64,000 nucleotides of DNA, from NCBI GenBank assembly GCA_030272585.1, contig BSYQ01000010.1, forward strand, positions 4,898,001 through 4,962,000. The letters run 5' to 3'. A program made the translations under genes and the position numbers. Shown in pieces: positions 13,201-23,258 of this stretch. The DNA comes from Bryopsis sp. KO-2023 (Eukaryota; Chlorophyta; Ulvophyceae; Bryopsidales; Bryopsidaceae). A model generated the notes under the pieces. That model did not search any database and was not told the DNA's origin. It was given only the letters and a program-made list of their open reading frames with translations. The stretch's first letter is position 1. Each line of letters opens with the position of its first letter.

Positions 13201-16019
13201 TCCTCGGAAGAAATCCCATCACTTTGATCTTTTTGCTCTCGATGGCATGGTACCAGATCCAGGCTACCAAATCCATTACGACCCTCATCTTTTGACTTCT
13301 CGAGGGTTTTTTGACATGCAGATTTTTGTGCTGGAGAAGACTTTTTCTTGATTGAGGTCACTCCGGATTCTTTGTGATTTGAAATGGATTCCCTTTCGAA
13401 ATATTCCCCTTGAGAGAGAATTGGACTATCTTTGCTGAGAGAGCGGTCGTCATCCTCTTCCATCATAACTTCACAGCTGCACAACAATATGCATTACCTT
13501 TTTTGAGCAAGTGAACAAATTTCATGTAAGCCCCCCCTCTTTTTGAAAAAACATTCGGTTCAGAATTATCTTTTATCAACTTCCAAACACTGAGAAATCG
13601 CTTTGGGGGCACTGAGTTTTGATAAGCTCCAAATTTTTTCTTTAATTGAGAAAAGAACCAGGAACCTCAATGCAATACAATGCTCCACAGTTGTACCACC
13701 AGAATCGTGTTACCTAGGAACCTCTATTAAATCCACAGGATGCTCCTTCACTTCCATCACTTTGTTGTGGCTTTTTCTGGAAACACTGGCATGTCGCTCC
13801 TCCGACCTGTTCGATTTCAACATTTGCTGCCCATCGTTGATCTCCATTTGGTCAAGAGTCTCGTAGTTCGACCCCGATTTCTGGCTGTTCTCCTGGCCAA
13901 ATCCTTTTTGGGGCAATGGGGCATCCTCTGGTTCCAGAACATCGTCCTCATTATCCAGATATTTGCTTTCACCCCTCAACTCGGTTTTCACAAGATCTGG
14001 CAAATGGCTTCCAAGATCATTCCCTTCAGAAAGTTCACCCTCCTAAAAACAGACTATGCTTTCGACAGATAATCATAACTTGAACGAGTGGGATGGAGAG
14101 ACACACTTGATTGGGTGAAGCGAACACGTAAAACTACATAAAAGCTGCATTTTTAGCATTTTTTTATCGATGTTGGGCCTGTACATGTGCAAAGAAAGTT
14201 AAAATATTTGTGGCAGAAGGAGAAACAGGATCGCACCCTAGCACTATGAGAAATTGTTCAGAATTTTCATGCAGAATGCGTTTCAAGGTGTGAAAAAAGA
14301 GAAGCGCCTTCCCATGGTGTTTTCTCAGAGCACCAAAATCATATCTCCTGACATTCATGAATTTGCAGCGAAAACCCGAACTATTGAAGTCTAATGGAAA
14401 CATTTCTGATCCACATCATCAGGGTTGATTCTTTCCCTTTTTGGAAATCTTCAATCACGATCAAAAATTTTCACACAGTGCATACGAAAAAACACACCAA
14501 CCTGTGGAAGACATTTCAGATTGGTCCCATCTTTGCTTCCTTCAGAAACGGGTTCTTGTGGACAGATACTGGCCCAGTCAAAATGCCTCCACAGGTAGGG
14601 AAACCTTGCAATCTCTTCCTTTGAAATCACAGGTCCTTCGATGGGCTCGGGTTCCCATTTCTGAGCCACGGATTGAATCAATGGTCTCATGTCAAAATCA
14701 TCCCCACCCCCAGATTCAGATATCTCTTCACACAGCTCGTCTTCGTAGTTTTCCGGAAAGGAGCTGGAAGAAAAATCAACAACATTATTTTTTTCTTTCT
14801 TTTTTAAGTTTTATTGTTGGATCTTTGTTTTGTTCCTTCCACATTCGAAAAAAATATACACTTTTCTTTAAAAATTGAAAATTAGGGAGCTGGATCCAGA
14901 AATCACATGTCCACATGGCCCCTTGTTCATCACATGCCTTTTTAATAATTGTTCAAAATCTTGCAGCTGGCATTCAGTTTTCGGATCGAAACACAGCTGG
15001 TCATCGCTCAGTCTGTTTGGGTTATTCCCAGGCTCAGGTATCTAGATGCAAGCAAGACAATCGTTCTCAACAGCTCTCTTCTTATTTTTGAAAGTCTTTT
15101 TTATTTATCAACGATTTGAAAAATAATAGCTTCTTTTGTGGCATTTCGAGGGTTTGGGAGGGAACACTGGCTTCGATTCCAAGAATCTAAGAAAATAGTA
15201 AATTGAAATGTCCAGAGACAGAAGACTTCATAGCCTATACACCCCCCCCAAAAAAACAAACGGAAAGGACTACCTCAAGGTCGATCATTGAGTCCTTGAA
15301 TTTCAAGTACTCTTGATAACCAAGCTTTGCAGCTTCCAGAGCCATCTCCTCCTGAGCGTTCGCATTAGCATCGTTCAGATCCGCGACGGGAGGCTTTTTT
15401 TGAATTTTCTTTCCCTTGTTGGCTTTTCTGGGCGTCGCCTCTCCTTTATCCATGACTTGTTTCGCCGCATCCGCCGTTTGCTTTACCAAATTCTGTTTCA
15501 TCGTTCGAATCAACTGCAAGAAAACCCAGAAAGATCAACATCAGATACCCTCCCCAGCCTGGACGACCGCTGAACGCACTGCGCACCCATTCGACCAAAT
15601 TCGACAGCTCTTTTCACGGAAGCATGTGAGTGATCCGATCTGTATCCTACCTCCACCCGCACATGCACGTTCGCCGCCGCCGATTCGACATGCTCTCGAT
15701 CCTCCACCGCGTCCTTCTCGCGTTTGCCTGGCAAAGACTACACTCACAACTACCTTCACCACACAGAATCAACCCGTATCGTGGGTTCTCCAGGAAAAAG
15801 CGCAACGTTCACCTCTTGAAACGAAGACAGGCACAGCTTGATGTACTTGTCGTCAAATGGATTTCGCTTGTGACGTTTTCTCTCCACATCGTCGATCGTG
15901 GAGGCCAGGAGAGCATATGCATGGCCACGACTTCCCTGCTTGACTGCTTTGAATTTCACCGCCAGCACCCGGCCAGAATCCCGCTCCCCTCCGCGTCGTT
16001 TTCCCGTTCGGGTGACCAT
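10293..16019 (-). CDS. Long acidic protein with kleisin-like C-terminus, candidate condensin CAP-H
   Basis: Eleven exons join in phase: 16019-15813, 15737-15651, 15513-15274, 15041-14995, 14763-14502, 14042-13714, 13476-13099, 13005-12737, 12660-11054, 10819-10646 and 10424-10293 (about 1243 residues). Most of the protein is acidic, Ser-rich and low in structure. The last ~100 residues carry AKSRMDLGPLISEVTTALL, FSRLLATLRG and VPLNPQRLLFALLHVAHQNN. These line up with the condensin subunit CAP-H end (KK-MD---L...W, F--L---L, then the winged-helix motif ending LLHLANE). A mid-protein TTLPVDHYDFD also recalls a CAP-H motif. I could not find the N-terminal kleisin helix, so CAP-H is a candidate only; another kleisin or an unrelated nuclear protein is possible. 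The 15041-14995 exon has a weak donor, and the start is the first in-frame ATG. Confidence 0.45.
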
Positions 16020-16707
16020 AATGCCGTGATCCAAATCCGCTGAAAGAACTGTCGAAAATTTTCCCTTCAACTTAGAGAGACAGAGAGACCACAAACACGC
16101 TCTCTCATTCAAGTACTTGGGAACAAACCCTCACGCTCTTTGCATGACAGACCCAGACACTCTCGAGAGTTTCTTGGCGTGGGTTTTAGATCAGGGATCT
16201 TCTGAACGCATCTTCTTGCAGTTTAAGCATCAGTAATGAAAATACAGCTCCTTACAAAAAAAGCAAGTCTTCTTAGAAAGGAATTTCTGAGAAACGAATT
16301 CAATTCAGGCTACTAATGATTTCGCAGCATATACGACTTTTTGTGTGTTGCTCCACTCTGCCCCCCATCCCGAAGCTCCTGACGCTTTGTTGAGCTCAAC
16401 AAATATTTTGAGAGTGAGATGGAGGGGGGGGGACGAGCTAGAGTACACCACATGCTGTTTCTTTTTCCTAAAACATATCATGACTCTATGGATGGCCTGA
16501 AGATCGTATCGATTCTACACATATGGAATTGAGCGATTGAGATCGGACTTCCAAGAACGCATGGTTGCCAGGAGACCTCGTTCTGTGGAGTAAAGTTTTG
16601 ACATTGCAGTAAATAACAGGACAATACGTTCGCAGACAAGTCGCTCCGCCAACGCAGAACAAATAAGGCATCTTTACAACAACAACAGTTCCTCTAAGTG
16701 TCGTTCC
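16020..16707. other. Upstream region of the CAP-H-like gene, next to the retrotransposon
   Basis: No gene is visible. This is the likely promoter and 5' UTR of the minus-strand CAP-H-like gene; the retrotransposon is inserted about 690 bp upstream of its start codon. Confidence 0.45.
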
Positions 16708-16712
16708 CTCTT
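16708..16712. repeat. Target-site duplication CTCTT, left copy
   Basis: CTCTT directly precedes the left LTR (TGTAGTTTCC) and is repeated directly after the right LTR end (CCAAACCACA). Five-base duplications are normal for Ty3/gypsy integrases. Confidence 0.9.
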
Positions 16713-17328
16713 TGTAGTTTCCTGGTGACCATTATGCGCGGAGTCGGAGAAGGGGCGGCGGACGGTTCAGTTTCGAGAGAGAGAGACACGCAGAGTCGCG
16801 TCGACACGAACACGCACAATCGTAGGGGCTGTAGTTTCCTGGTGACCATTATGCGCGGAGTCGGAGAAGGGGCGGCGGACGGTTCAGTTTCGAGAGAGAG
16901 AGACACGCAGAGTCGCGTCGACACGAACACGCACAATCGTAGGGGCTTCCAACAGCCAACCAAACTCAAACACGAACTTTGATCAAAACAGAAACCGTTA
17001 CAAACAACAGCGAACTCAGTCCCCCTAATATACCCCAGCCTGGGTATCCGAAACGCCACCCTGCAGCACCCCTCACGAACACAAACCCACGACTCACTCG
17101 CCTGTCACCCCAGACGCCAGAAAAACGCCCCCTCGCAAACGCTAACGTCCACACGCCCCCAGGCGCCAGAAACGGAGACGTCGCCCGACCTGCCAAAAAC
17201 TCGCGCTGTCGCTGATGACTAAGAAGTGTGTCCACCAAACGATGCAGAAACCAGAATCTACTCAACTGTCCCAGCTAAACACTAAACAATCAAACAGATT
17301 CGACTGAGAAATGCCCCTCCAAACCACA
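16713..17328 (-). repeat. Left LTR (3' LTR of the element) with an internal 117-bp duplication
   Basis: 16830-17328 matches the right LTR base for base where checked (499 bp). The first 117 bp are present twice in tandem here, at 16713-16829 and 16830-16946. The target-site duplication sits outside the extra copy, so the duplication belongs to this LTR and is not an older neighbouring element. Confidence 0.92.
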
Positions 17329-17384
17329 TGTGCCCACCTGCTACCCACTGTGCAAAAAAGACCTCCAAGAATAAATAAAAAAAA

Positions 17385-20213
17385 TCAGAAGAATAGTTTG
17401 AGGAAATCAGAGTGGATTATGATCCTCCGACCATCTTCCAGATTCACCCCATACCGAGTGTCACTAATGATTTCCGCGATGCGGCCAGGGCCAACCCACA
17501 GCGGACGAAGCTTTCCGCGCATCATCGATGATCGTGTGAGATCATAAACCCAAACCTGCTGCCCCAGGCGATAGTGCACTCGAGTGCTCTTGCGATGCCG
17601 ATTCCAGTGCGCCCGGCGTTTTTCCATCCGATAACGAGCAGCTGCCCAGGCCTCTTCCCCAGCCTCCCAGGCATCGCGTGGGGTCATGCGTGTGACGTCA
17701 CACATCATGGTGTTGCATGCGTCCTGCACGTCCGAGACGATCTCCCACCAGCGTGGGTGACCAGTGTCCACCAGCATGCGCCTGAGTCGCTCAAGAATTT
17801 TCCTGTTCATCCTCTCCACAGCGCCATTTGCGCGGTGAACGTGGGGTGGTGTATAGATCATTGTCACACTTCGCCCCCGAGCCCAGTCATTCAGTTTGCG
17901 GCCAGCGAACGAACTGGCGTTGTCGCACATGATGCGCCGCATCACTCCTCGGTCCACACTCCATTTGTCTAGAGCTTGTAGTGCGTTTGCAGTGTTTGCT
18001 GCAGTGGAAAGATGCAACTGTGAGTAGCGAGTGAGGTTGTCCACAATGACGAAAATGTGAGAGTAGGGACCATTCTTTGAGAATGGGCCGAGGTAGTCGA
18101 CAGAGATAAGATCGTTTGGGCGGAGGGGATCCTCCACATGTCGGAGTGGGAAACTCTGCTTCAGTGGGGCGAATTGTTGGCACGGTCGACATTCCTTGAT
18201 ACGGCTCTGAGCGAAAGATGTCGACAGTGGGATTTGCAATAATTTCGCCCTCTCCAAACACCCACTCAAACCTGGATGCCCGTGGTGGATAAGTTTCCAC
18301 TCCTGATCAGTACAATTTTGGGGCGTCACCACCATTGCACATGCCGCGACGATTGGTCGCGACAACAAGTCAGCGCCGCGATTCACATCGCCTGCAATAA
18401 ATTCCACTTTTAACAAAGGCTCATTAGAAAGCAGCCACGACCACAGGCGAGCCTCCCTTATGTCGTTAGTGGTTATATCCTGGCTCTCCAGCTTAGATGC
18501 AAGTGCATGGTTGTCCGTCTTGACGACCAAGGGCAAACTCCCACGGAATGATTTAGTGCGGGCGCAAGCCCACTTGAGTGCTCGAAATTCACCAAGGTAG
18601 GATGAAAAATGCCCCTCGAGAACACAACTGCCTATATCGACCAGAAGTCGTTTTAGAACTCCATTTCGCTTCACACACGCATATAAAAGGTAACCTGCGT
18701 AGCCTGGGGACCAGTCGGTCTCAATCTCGAAATGGGTGGCATCCGTTCCAGTCAAACACAGGTCGAGCTGCGCATCCAGCGCGCTGCCTAACACCTCCTG
18801 CACATCCTTTTCGACCTGGTTCCAATCCACGCTGGGGGCGTCCGCTGATTTGCACGACTTGATGTGCGCTCGCAACTTCCTGAGTACTCGCTCCAAATTA
18901 GGAATCGATCGACGGCAGCATGACAAAATGCCCACAATTCTTTCTAACGACTTAAGACTGCGCACTGGGCCAAGCTCTGCGCTCTTCTGCATAAGATAGG
19001 GTTTCAGTGACCACGAGCCACTGCGTAATTCGAAACCCAGGAAAGTAATGCGATCAGTCACCCACACTGCCTTCGAAAAGTTTACCTTTAAACCATAGTC
19101 ACTCAAACGACCAAACAGCACCTCCAGGTTGTTTGCAAGCTCTTTTTTCGTAGCACCCCCCACCAACAAGTCGTCAGCGTATTGAATCACCTCTAGGCCA
19201 GAGACAACTTCGCCTATTCGTTCGTTGAATAACGTGGCCGACCACAACCACCCCTGTGGGAGGCGCTGCCAGGCGTATCTCTTTTGATCCCAGGTGAAAG
19301 CAAAGAGGTGTTGGAGGTCCGACGACACAGGAATCGAAAAATAAGCGTCAGCAAGATCGATTTTAGCAAAATAACGCCACCTGGCGCGCACCTCCCACAG
19401 ACGTCGCCATGAGTCCGCCTGTATCGTCTTCGGTTTTGAGGGATGCCTGAAATAGGCATTGAGGGACCTGAAGTCATTCGTCAGGCGAAAACCTCCTGAC
19501 GCCTTTGGCACAGGCAAAAGCGGACTGAGATACGCCTGGTCAGACACCGACAACGCGCGCAGGTAACCCAGCTTCAGGAACGCCTGGATCTGCGTGGCCA
19601 CACCATGCCTGTCTGCCACCGACTCTGCGCCATATTCAGTGCGCGTGCCCCATTCAGTGGGAGTCACGTGGGGCACCTCCTCCTTGCGAACTGTGAATCG
19701 CTCCATTGACGGGGTGATCGGGTGTGACGACAAATCGCCAACGTCTGGATATTTCTCCAGTATGCCACACTTGATTGTGTCTGAGTCGAGCTCGTCCAAG
19801 TCGTCGAAAACCCCAGTCACAGCGACCTTTGATGCGAGTGCTTTTGCAGGCTGCGTTTGATCAGGCAGTTCCACAGGGGCGGCGCTCCATAGATTCAAAG
19901 CAGGAGTGCGAGGTGTGAGGTGCACCACAGTGCCGGTGGTATTCAGCACATCCAATCTGAGTTGGCCACTCATCGTGGTGGATATCCCTGAGATCAGCCC
20001 TGGCCTGTGCAGGGCGCTCGAAATGGTGATCCCTCCAACAACCGTAACCGAGAAGGGGAGATATATCTTTTTCCACGCATGAGGGGGAAGGAAGTGTGAC
20101 TTGCCACAGAGGACCTGTATTTGGCGCGCGCCGACCTGCTTGAACCCCTTGCCTGTAGTATCCCATAAACGCCTGAGTGATGTACGCCCCCCATCCTTGG
20201 GGGGCACCACTAG
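17385..20213 (-). CDS. pol: Retrotransposon pol: reverse transcriptase, RNase H, integrase
   Basis: About 940 residues, uninterrupted, in the -1 frame relative to gag-protease. The reverse transcriptase shows the polymerase motif VIQYADDLLVGG preceded by LPQGWLWSATLFNER. RNase H follows (ETDWSPGYAGYLLYA, later KTDNHALASKLE). The integrase has an HHCC zinc module (HHGHPG ... CRPCQQ) and the D,D,E core: SVDYLGPF, IMCDNASSF and GAVERMNRK. A GPY/F-like C-terminal part (LRPLWVGPGRI) follows. No independent ATG lies near the 5' end, so expression should be by ribosomal frameshifting from gag. All key catalytic residues that I can place are present. Confidence 0.94.
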   Translation of the reverse strand, partial: LVVPPKDGGRTSLRRLWDTTGKGFKQVGARQIQVLCGKSHFLPPHAWKKIYLPFSVTVVGGITISSALHRPGLISGISTTMSGQLRLDVLNTTGTVVHLTPRTPALNLWSAAPVELPDQTQPAKALASKVAVTGVFDDLDELDSDTIKCGILEKYPDVGDLSSHPITPSMERFTVRKEEVPHVTPTEWGTRTEYGAESVADRHGVATQIQAFLKLGYLRALSVSDQAYLSPLLPVPKASGGFRLTNDFRSLNAYFRHPSKPKTIQADSWRRLWEVRARWRYFAKIDLADAYFSIPVSSDLQHLFAFTWDQKRYAWQRLPQGWLWSATLFNERIGEVVSGLEVIQYADDLLVGGATKKELANNLEVLFGRLSDYGLKVNFSKAVWVTDRITFLGFELRSGSWSLKPYLMQKSAELGPVRSLKSLERIVGILSCCRRSIPNLERVLRKLRAHIKSCKSADAPSVDWNQVEKDVQEVLGSALDAQLDLCLTGTDATHFEIETDWSPGYAGYLLYACVKRNGVLKRLLVDIGSCVLEGHFSSYLGEFRALKWACARTKSFRGSLPLVVKTDNHALASKLESQDITTNDIREARLWSWLLSNEPLLKVEFIAGDVNRGADLLSRPIVAACAMVVTPQNCTDQEWKLIHHGHPGLSGCLERAKLLQIPLSTSFAQSRIKECRPCQQFAPLKQSFPLRHVEDPLRPNDLISVDYLGPFSKNGPYSHIFVIVDNLTRYSQLHLSTAANTANALQALDKWSVDRGVMRRIMCDNASSFAGRKLNDWARGRSVTMIYTPPHVHRANGAVERMNRKILERLRRMLVDTGHPRWWEIVSDVQDACNTMMCDVTRMTPRDAWEAGEEAWAAARYRMEKRRAHWNRHRKSTRVHYRLGQQVWVYDLTRSSMMRGKLRPLWVGPGRIAEIISDTRYGVNLEDGRRIIIHSDFLKLFF

Positions 20214-21628
20214 TTTTTTTGGTTAGTGATCAGCGTGCAGCGAACGCAGTCGCCTGTTACCTCGCTGCGCAGTTCTCCCCTGACGCAATCCACAATGAGC
20301 CCACACAACTTCAAACCAGGCAGGCCAAGCAATGGAGTAGTCACCTCAGGAGTGATTAGAAACTCGATGTCGCAATTCGTTGACGGCCCCACTTGCGTGG
20401 TGAGCGTCGTGCGCCCCACCACCTCCCCAGGCGCGCCATTAAAACCGTAGAGGGTGGTGTCAGTGTAGGGCTCGTACTTGATTCCATGGCGAACACATTC
20501 CGCCACAGGCAAAAGGTTGACTTGGGCTCCTGTGTCCACGAGGCAGTGCTTGATCCGCTTGCCCGCCACTGTGAGGGGAGTGTGTAAAAGAGTGACACCC
20601 CCAGACTTAGACGTCGAATTGATTTGGGGCCAGGTTTTGGGCTGGCCGGATACCTTGCGCGGGCAGCTCGCGATCCGATGTCCCTCTTCGCCACACCAAA
20701 GACATCTCTTTTTGTCTGTGCATTCCAGCGACCGATGGCCAGGTTTCCCACAATTGCCACAGGGGAGAGGGCGATCATTAACGCCACCAACATCATTCTT
20801 CCCCATCTGTTTTTTCATGTCTTCAATCTGTTTCGCCAAACGCTGCAGCTCGCGTTTGCTCGAGACATCCACACTCACTGGCAGTGTCGCCAGCGTGACC
20901 GACCACAGCAAACGAAACACTCCCTTGAAACATGTGAAGATGGGGAGTTGCCAGGCAGCCCAAAACCCACGCCGCGCCAGTTCCACAATGCTTGCCAGCC
21001 TCAGATATGCAAACGCCAAAAGATTAGCCAGGACGAAAATCAGAGCATAACCGACCCAACGAGAGAGCCTACTCAAAGGGGAACCGAACAAACTCCCCGA
21101 GGCAGCGACGACCTCACGAACAGCGGAAAACGGATCCTCCACAAAAAGCTTCACAAACTCCAAACCCAGGAGGCACGACTGTTTCACAATATCCCATGAC
21201 ATGCGAAAACAACAAACAACAGTGCTGCAACCAACTGGCTCCTGTTTCTTTTTCTGTCCGATACCCAAAAAACCCAACCACGACGTGGGTTCTTTTTCTT
21301 TCCCAGGGGGGTTGAGATCGTCACTGCGTGGTTCTTGCAGTCGATCGTAAACCTGTGAGTAGTCCTTATCCCTCCGCCGACGCTCACGCTCCTTCCTATT
21401 CCGTTCCTTGGCACCAGCCTCGTACTGGTTGTCCACTATCTCACTAGATAGGTCCATCACGAGTTCCCTGAGCTTGGTGCGCTCCTTCATGAGCTTGGTG
21501 CGCTCCTCCAGTAACTGCTCCCTCGTGGGGCTCTGACTGAAGAAGGGATTCGAGGTGGCCGAAGGGGGTAGGAACGTGAAGGCCAGGACTATGATGGCTC
21601 CGAAACCATGTAGTTTCCTGGTGACCAT
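20210..21628 (-). CDS. gag-pro: Retrotransposon gag-protease polyprotein with signal-like and membrane-like segments
   Basis: 472 residues from the ATG at 21628, which lies about 20 bases inside the end of the right LTR. The frame is open farther up, but that part overlaps the LTR's TATA box and cannot be transcribed from it. Two CCHC zinc knuckles (CGNCGKPGHRSLEC and CLWCGEEGHRIASC, residues ~290-322) and an aspartic protease site (CLVDTGAQVNLLP, ~362-374) mark nucleocapsid and protease. Unusual for gag: a hydrophobic N-terminal segment (residues ~8-21, then PPSATS) resembling a signal peptide, and a strongly hydrophobic region at ~191-250 that could span a membrane twice. A charged coiled-coil part lies at ~30-100. 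I see no canonical gag matrix/capsid motif. Confidence 0.88.
   Translation of the reverse strand: MVTRKLHGFGAIIVLAFTFLPPSATSNPFFSQSPTREQLLEERTKLMKERTKLRELVMDLSSEIVDNQYEAGAKERNRKERERRRRDKDYSQVYDRLQEPRSDDLNPPGKEKEPTSWLGFLGIGQKKKQEPVGCSTVVCCFRMSWDIVKQSCLLGLEFVKLFVEDPFSAVREVVAASGSLFGSPLSRLSRWVGYALIFVLANLLAFAYLRLASIVELARRGFWAAWQLPIFTCFKGVFRLLWSVTLATLPVSVDVSSKRELQRLAKQIEDMKKQMGKNDVGGVNDRPLPCGNCGKPGHRSLECTDKKRCLWCGEEGHRIASCPRKVSGQPKTWPQINSTSKSGGVTLLHTPLTVAGKRIKHCLVDTGAQVNLLPVAECVRHGIKYEPYTDTTLYGFNGAPGEVVGRTTLTTQVGPSTNCDIEFLITPEVTTPLLGLPGLKLCGLIVDCVRGELRSEVTGDCVRCTLITNQKN
20213..20219 (-). promoter_or_regulatory. -1 programmed ribosomal frameshift heptamer A AAA AAC
   Basis: The last sense codons of gag-protease read CAA AAA AAC followed directly by TAG (20212-20210). 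A AAA AAC fits the X XXY YYZ rule for -1 slippage. After slippage the next codon is CTA and the pol frame runs on open. I have not folded the downstream RNA for a stimulatory structure. Confidence 0.85.
21596..21608 (-). other. Candidate tRNA primer-binding site
   Basis: Directly after the right LTR (element sense) the sequence is TGGTTTCGGAGCC, starting with TGG as expected for pairing to a tRNA CCA end. It differs from the common initiator-Met site TGGTATCAGAGC, so the primer may be another tRNA. Confidence 0.65.
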
Positions 21629-22107
21629 TATGCGCGGAGTCGGAGAAGGGGCGGCGGACGGTTCAGTTTCGAGAGAGAGAGACACGCAGAGTCGCGTCGA
21701 CACGAACACGCACAATCGTAGGGGCTTCCAACAGCCAACCAAACTCAAACACGAACTTTGATCAAAACAGAAACCGTTACAAACAACAGCGAACTCAGTC
21801 CCCCTAATATACCCCAGCCTGGGTATCCGAAACGCCACCCTGCAGCACCCCTCACGAACACAAACCCACGACTCACTCGCCTGTCACCCCAGACGCCAGA
21901 AAAACGCCCCCTCGCAAACGCTAACGTCCACACGCCCCCAGGCGCCAGAAACGGAGACGTCGCCCGACCTGCCAAAAACTCGCGCTGTCGCTGATGACTA
22001 AGAAGTGTGTCCACCAAACGATGCAGAAACCAGAATCTACTCAACTGTCCCAGCTAAACACTAAACAATCAAACAGATTCGACTGAGAAATGCCCCTCCA
22101 AACCACA
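21609..22107 (-). repeat. Right LTR (5' LTR of the element), 499 bp
   Basis: Begins TGTAGTTTCC and ends CCAAACCACA on the plus strand. It is the transcription-start LTR for the minus-strand element and contains the gag start codon near its inner end. Confidence 0.94.
21805..21811 (-). promoter_or_regulatory. TATA box of the LTR promoter
   Basis: TATATTA lies inside the right LTR about 180 bp upstream of the gag ATG in element orientation, a usual place for an LTR core promoter. The same sequence is present in the left LTR. Confidence 0.6.
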
Positions 22108-22112
22108 CTCTT
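22108..22112. repeat. Target-site duplication CTCTT, right copy
   Basis: Matches the five bases left of the element. Confidence 0.9.
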
Positions 22113-23258
22113 TCCCCCTCGAATTCCCAGCCACAATTCCTCAACACATATACACCACAAGTTACTCCCGTCATCACAACTCGGCTATTCAGCCGCAAAC
22201 ACCCTCGCGTCCCAATCAGTCTCATTTCCTCTATTCAAACTTCCTCATCTATTCCCGACTCTCTCTTTTTCACCACAGTTCTGATCAATCATCTGTAGTT
22301 TCGCCTCCATGTTGTCGAGGCGGCATATCCCCCGTCAATCTGTGCCAGGACCTTGACAGGGTCCAAAGTGATTGGAAACTATGAGATTCAACGGCCCAAC
22401 TGGTTTTGTGAAGTTGTAGAGCGTAGAGGTCTATGTAAAGGATGGGGGAATGGATTATTTTACAGTCCATTCGTTTCATTCATTCATTCCCCAGCAAAAA
22501 GCCAGAATAGCAGAGTACCAGGCAAGAGTCAGATCCACCACCTCTGCTGCCAGTTGAGCACAGACTATTCAATGAAGCTGACAGTTACCATCAATCACCA
22601 TCAAAGCTTCAAAATCTGACAATATCAGGACAGAGAGGAGAAAATGACAGCCACTGTTTATTAAACTGTCTTCAAAAATAGCACAACCTCAAGAACGACG
22701 TCCATATTCACTGAGTATCCCCAACACTCTCACAAAGCCATTCGTTCCCAGGTAAGCATCAAGAGGCTGCACCCTGTCTTGTTAAACATACGAAAATAAC
22801 CATGTGCTGACCATTCCATTCAAACCACAACTTTTCCCCACCACCCCAAAACTACACGAATCTCGACCATTCCCTTGAAAACACACCCAGTATCTTCAAT
22901 TGGTTGATTGCAAATGCACATGATGTAGACCAACACATTAGAAAAAAAAACAGATTGTTGGAATCATTAAACTATTAACAGAAGATCGACCATGGCCCCC
23001 CAAACATCCCCCCCCCCCCCAATGTATGAGCCCTTTCCCAAATCGATTGGGTGCTGTCCATCACCATTGCTGGTTGTGTTTGGAACGAGATCTCCACAAC
23101 GTAGCAATAATCCTTTATTTTTGGGAAACTCTCTGCTGCAAACATATCCTTCTTCCCAAATGCACTGAATGCTGACGCATGGCACATGGCTTAACTAGAG
23201 GGGGGGGGGGAAACAAAAACTTTCGGAAGATCAACATTGCCAGAATTTGTTTTGTGAG
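22113..23258. other. Intergenic between retrotransposon and Cys-octad gene A
   Basis: Contains a C-run near 23010 and a G-run near 23200. The minus-strand 3' UTR of Cys-octad gene A should lie at its right end. No coding exon is supported. Confidence 0.5.

Larger units (their letters stand above)
16713..22107 (-). mobile_element. Complete Ty3/gypsy-type LTR retrotransposon
   Basis: The element is 5395 bp and is transcribed leftwards. It has 499-bp LTRs that start TG and end CA, a CTCTT target-site duplication, and a gag-protease frame followed by a pol frame with the order protease, reverse transcriptase, RNase H, integrase. That order defines Ty3/gypsy (Metaviridae). The two LTRs look identical where I compared them, apart from a tandem duplication at the end of the left copy, and both reading frames are open, so the insertion is young and may be active. 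A primer-binding site abuts the right LTR. A weak purine-rich tract precedes the left LTR at 17329-17350. The element is more GC-rich than its surroundings. Confidence 0.95.

Noticed and set aside
14164-14403. 79-codon minus-strand frame inside the CAP-H-like gene
   Set aside because: It lies wholly within an intron whose flanking exons join in phase 0 without it; no motif.
20210-20220. Gag/pol frame change read as a broken element or sequencing error in the A-run
   Set aside because: The A AAA AAC heptamer sits exactly where -1 slippage is needed and the rest of both frames is intact, so programmed frameshifting is the simpler explanation.
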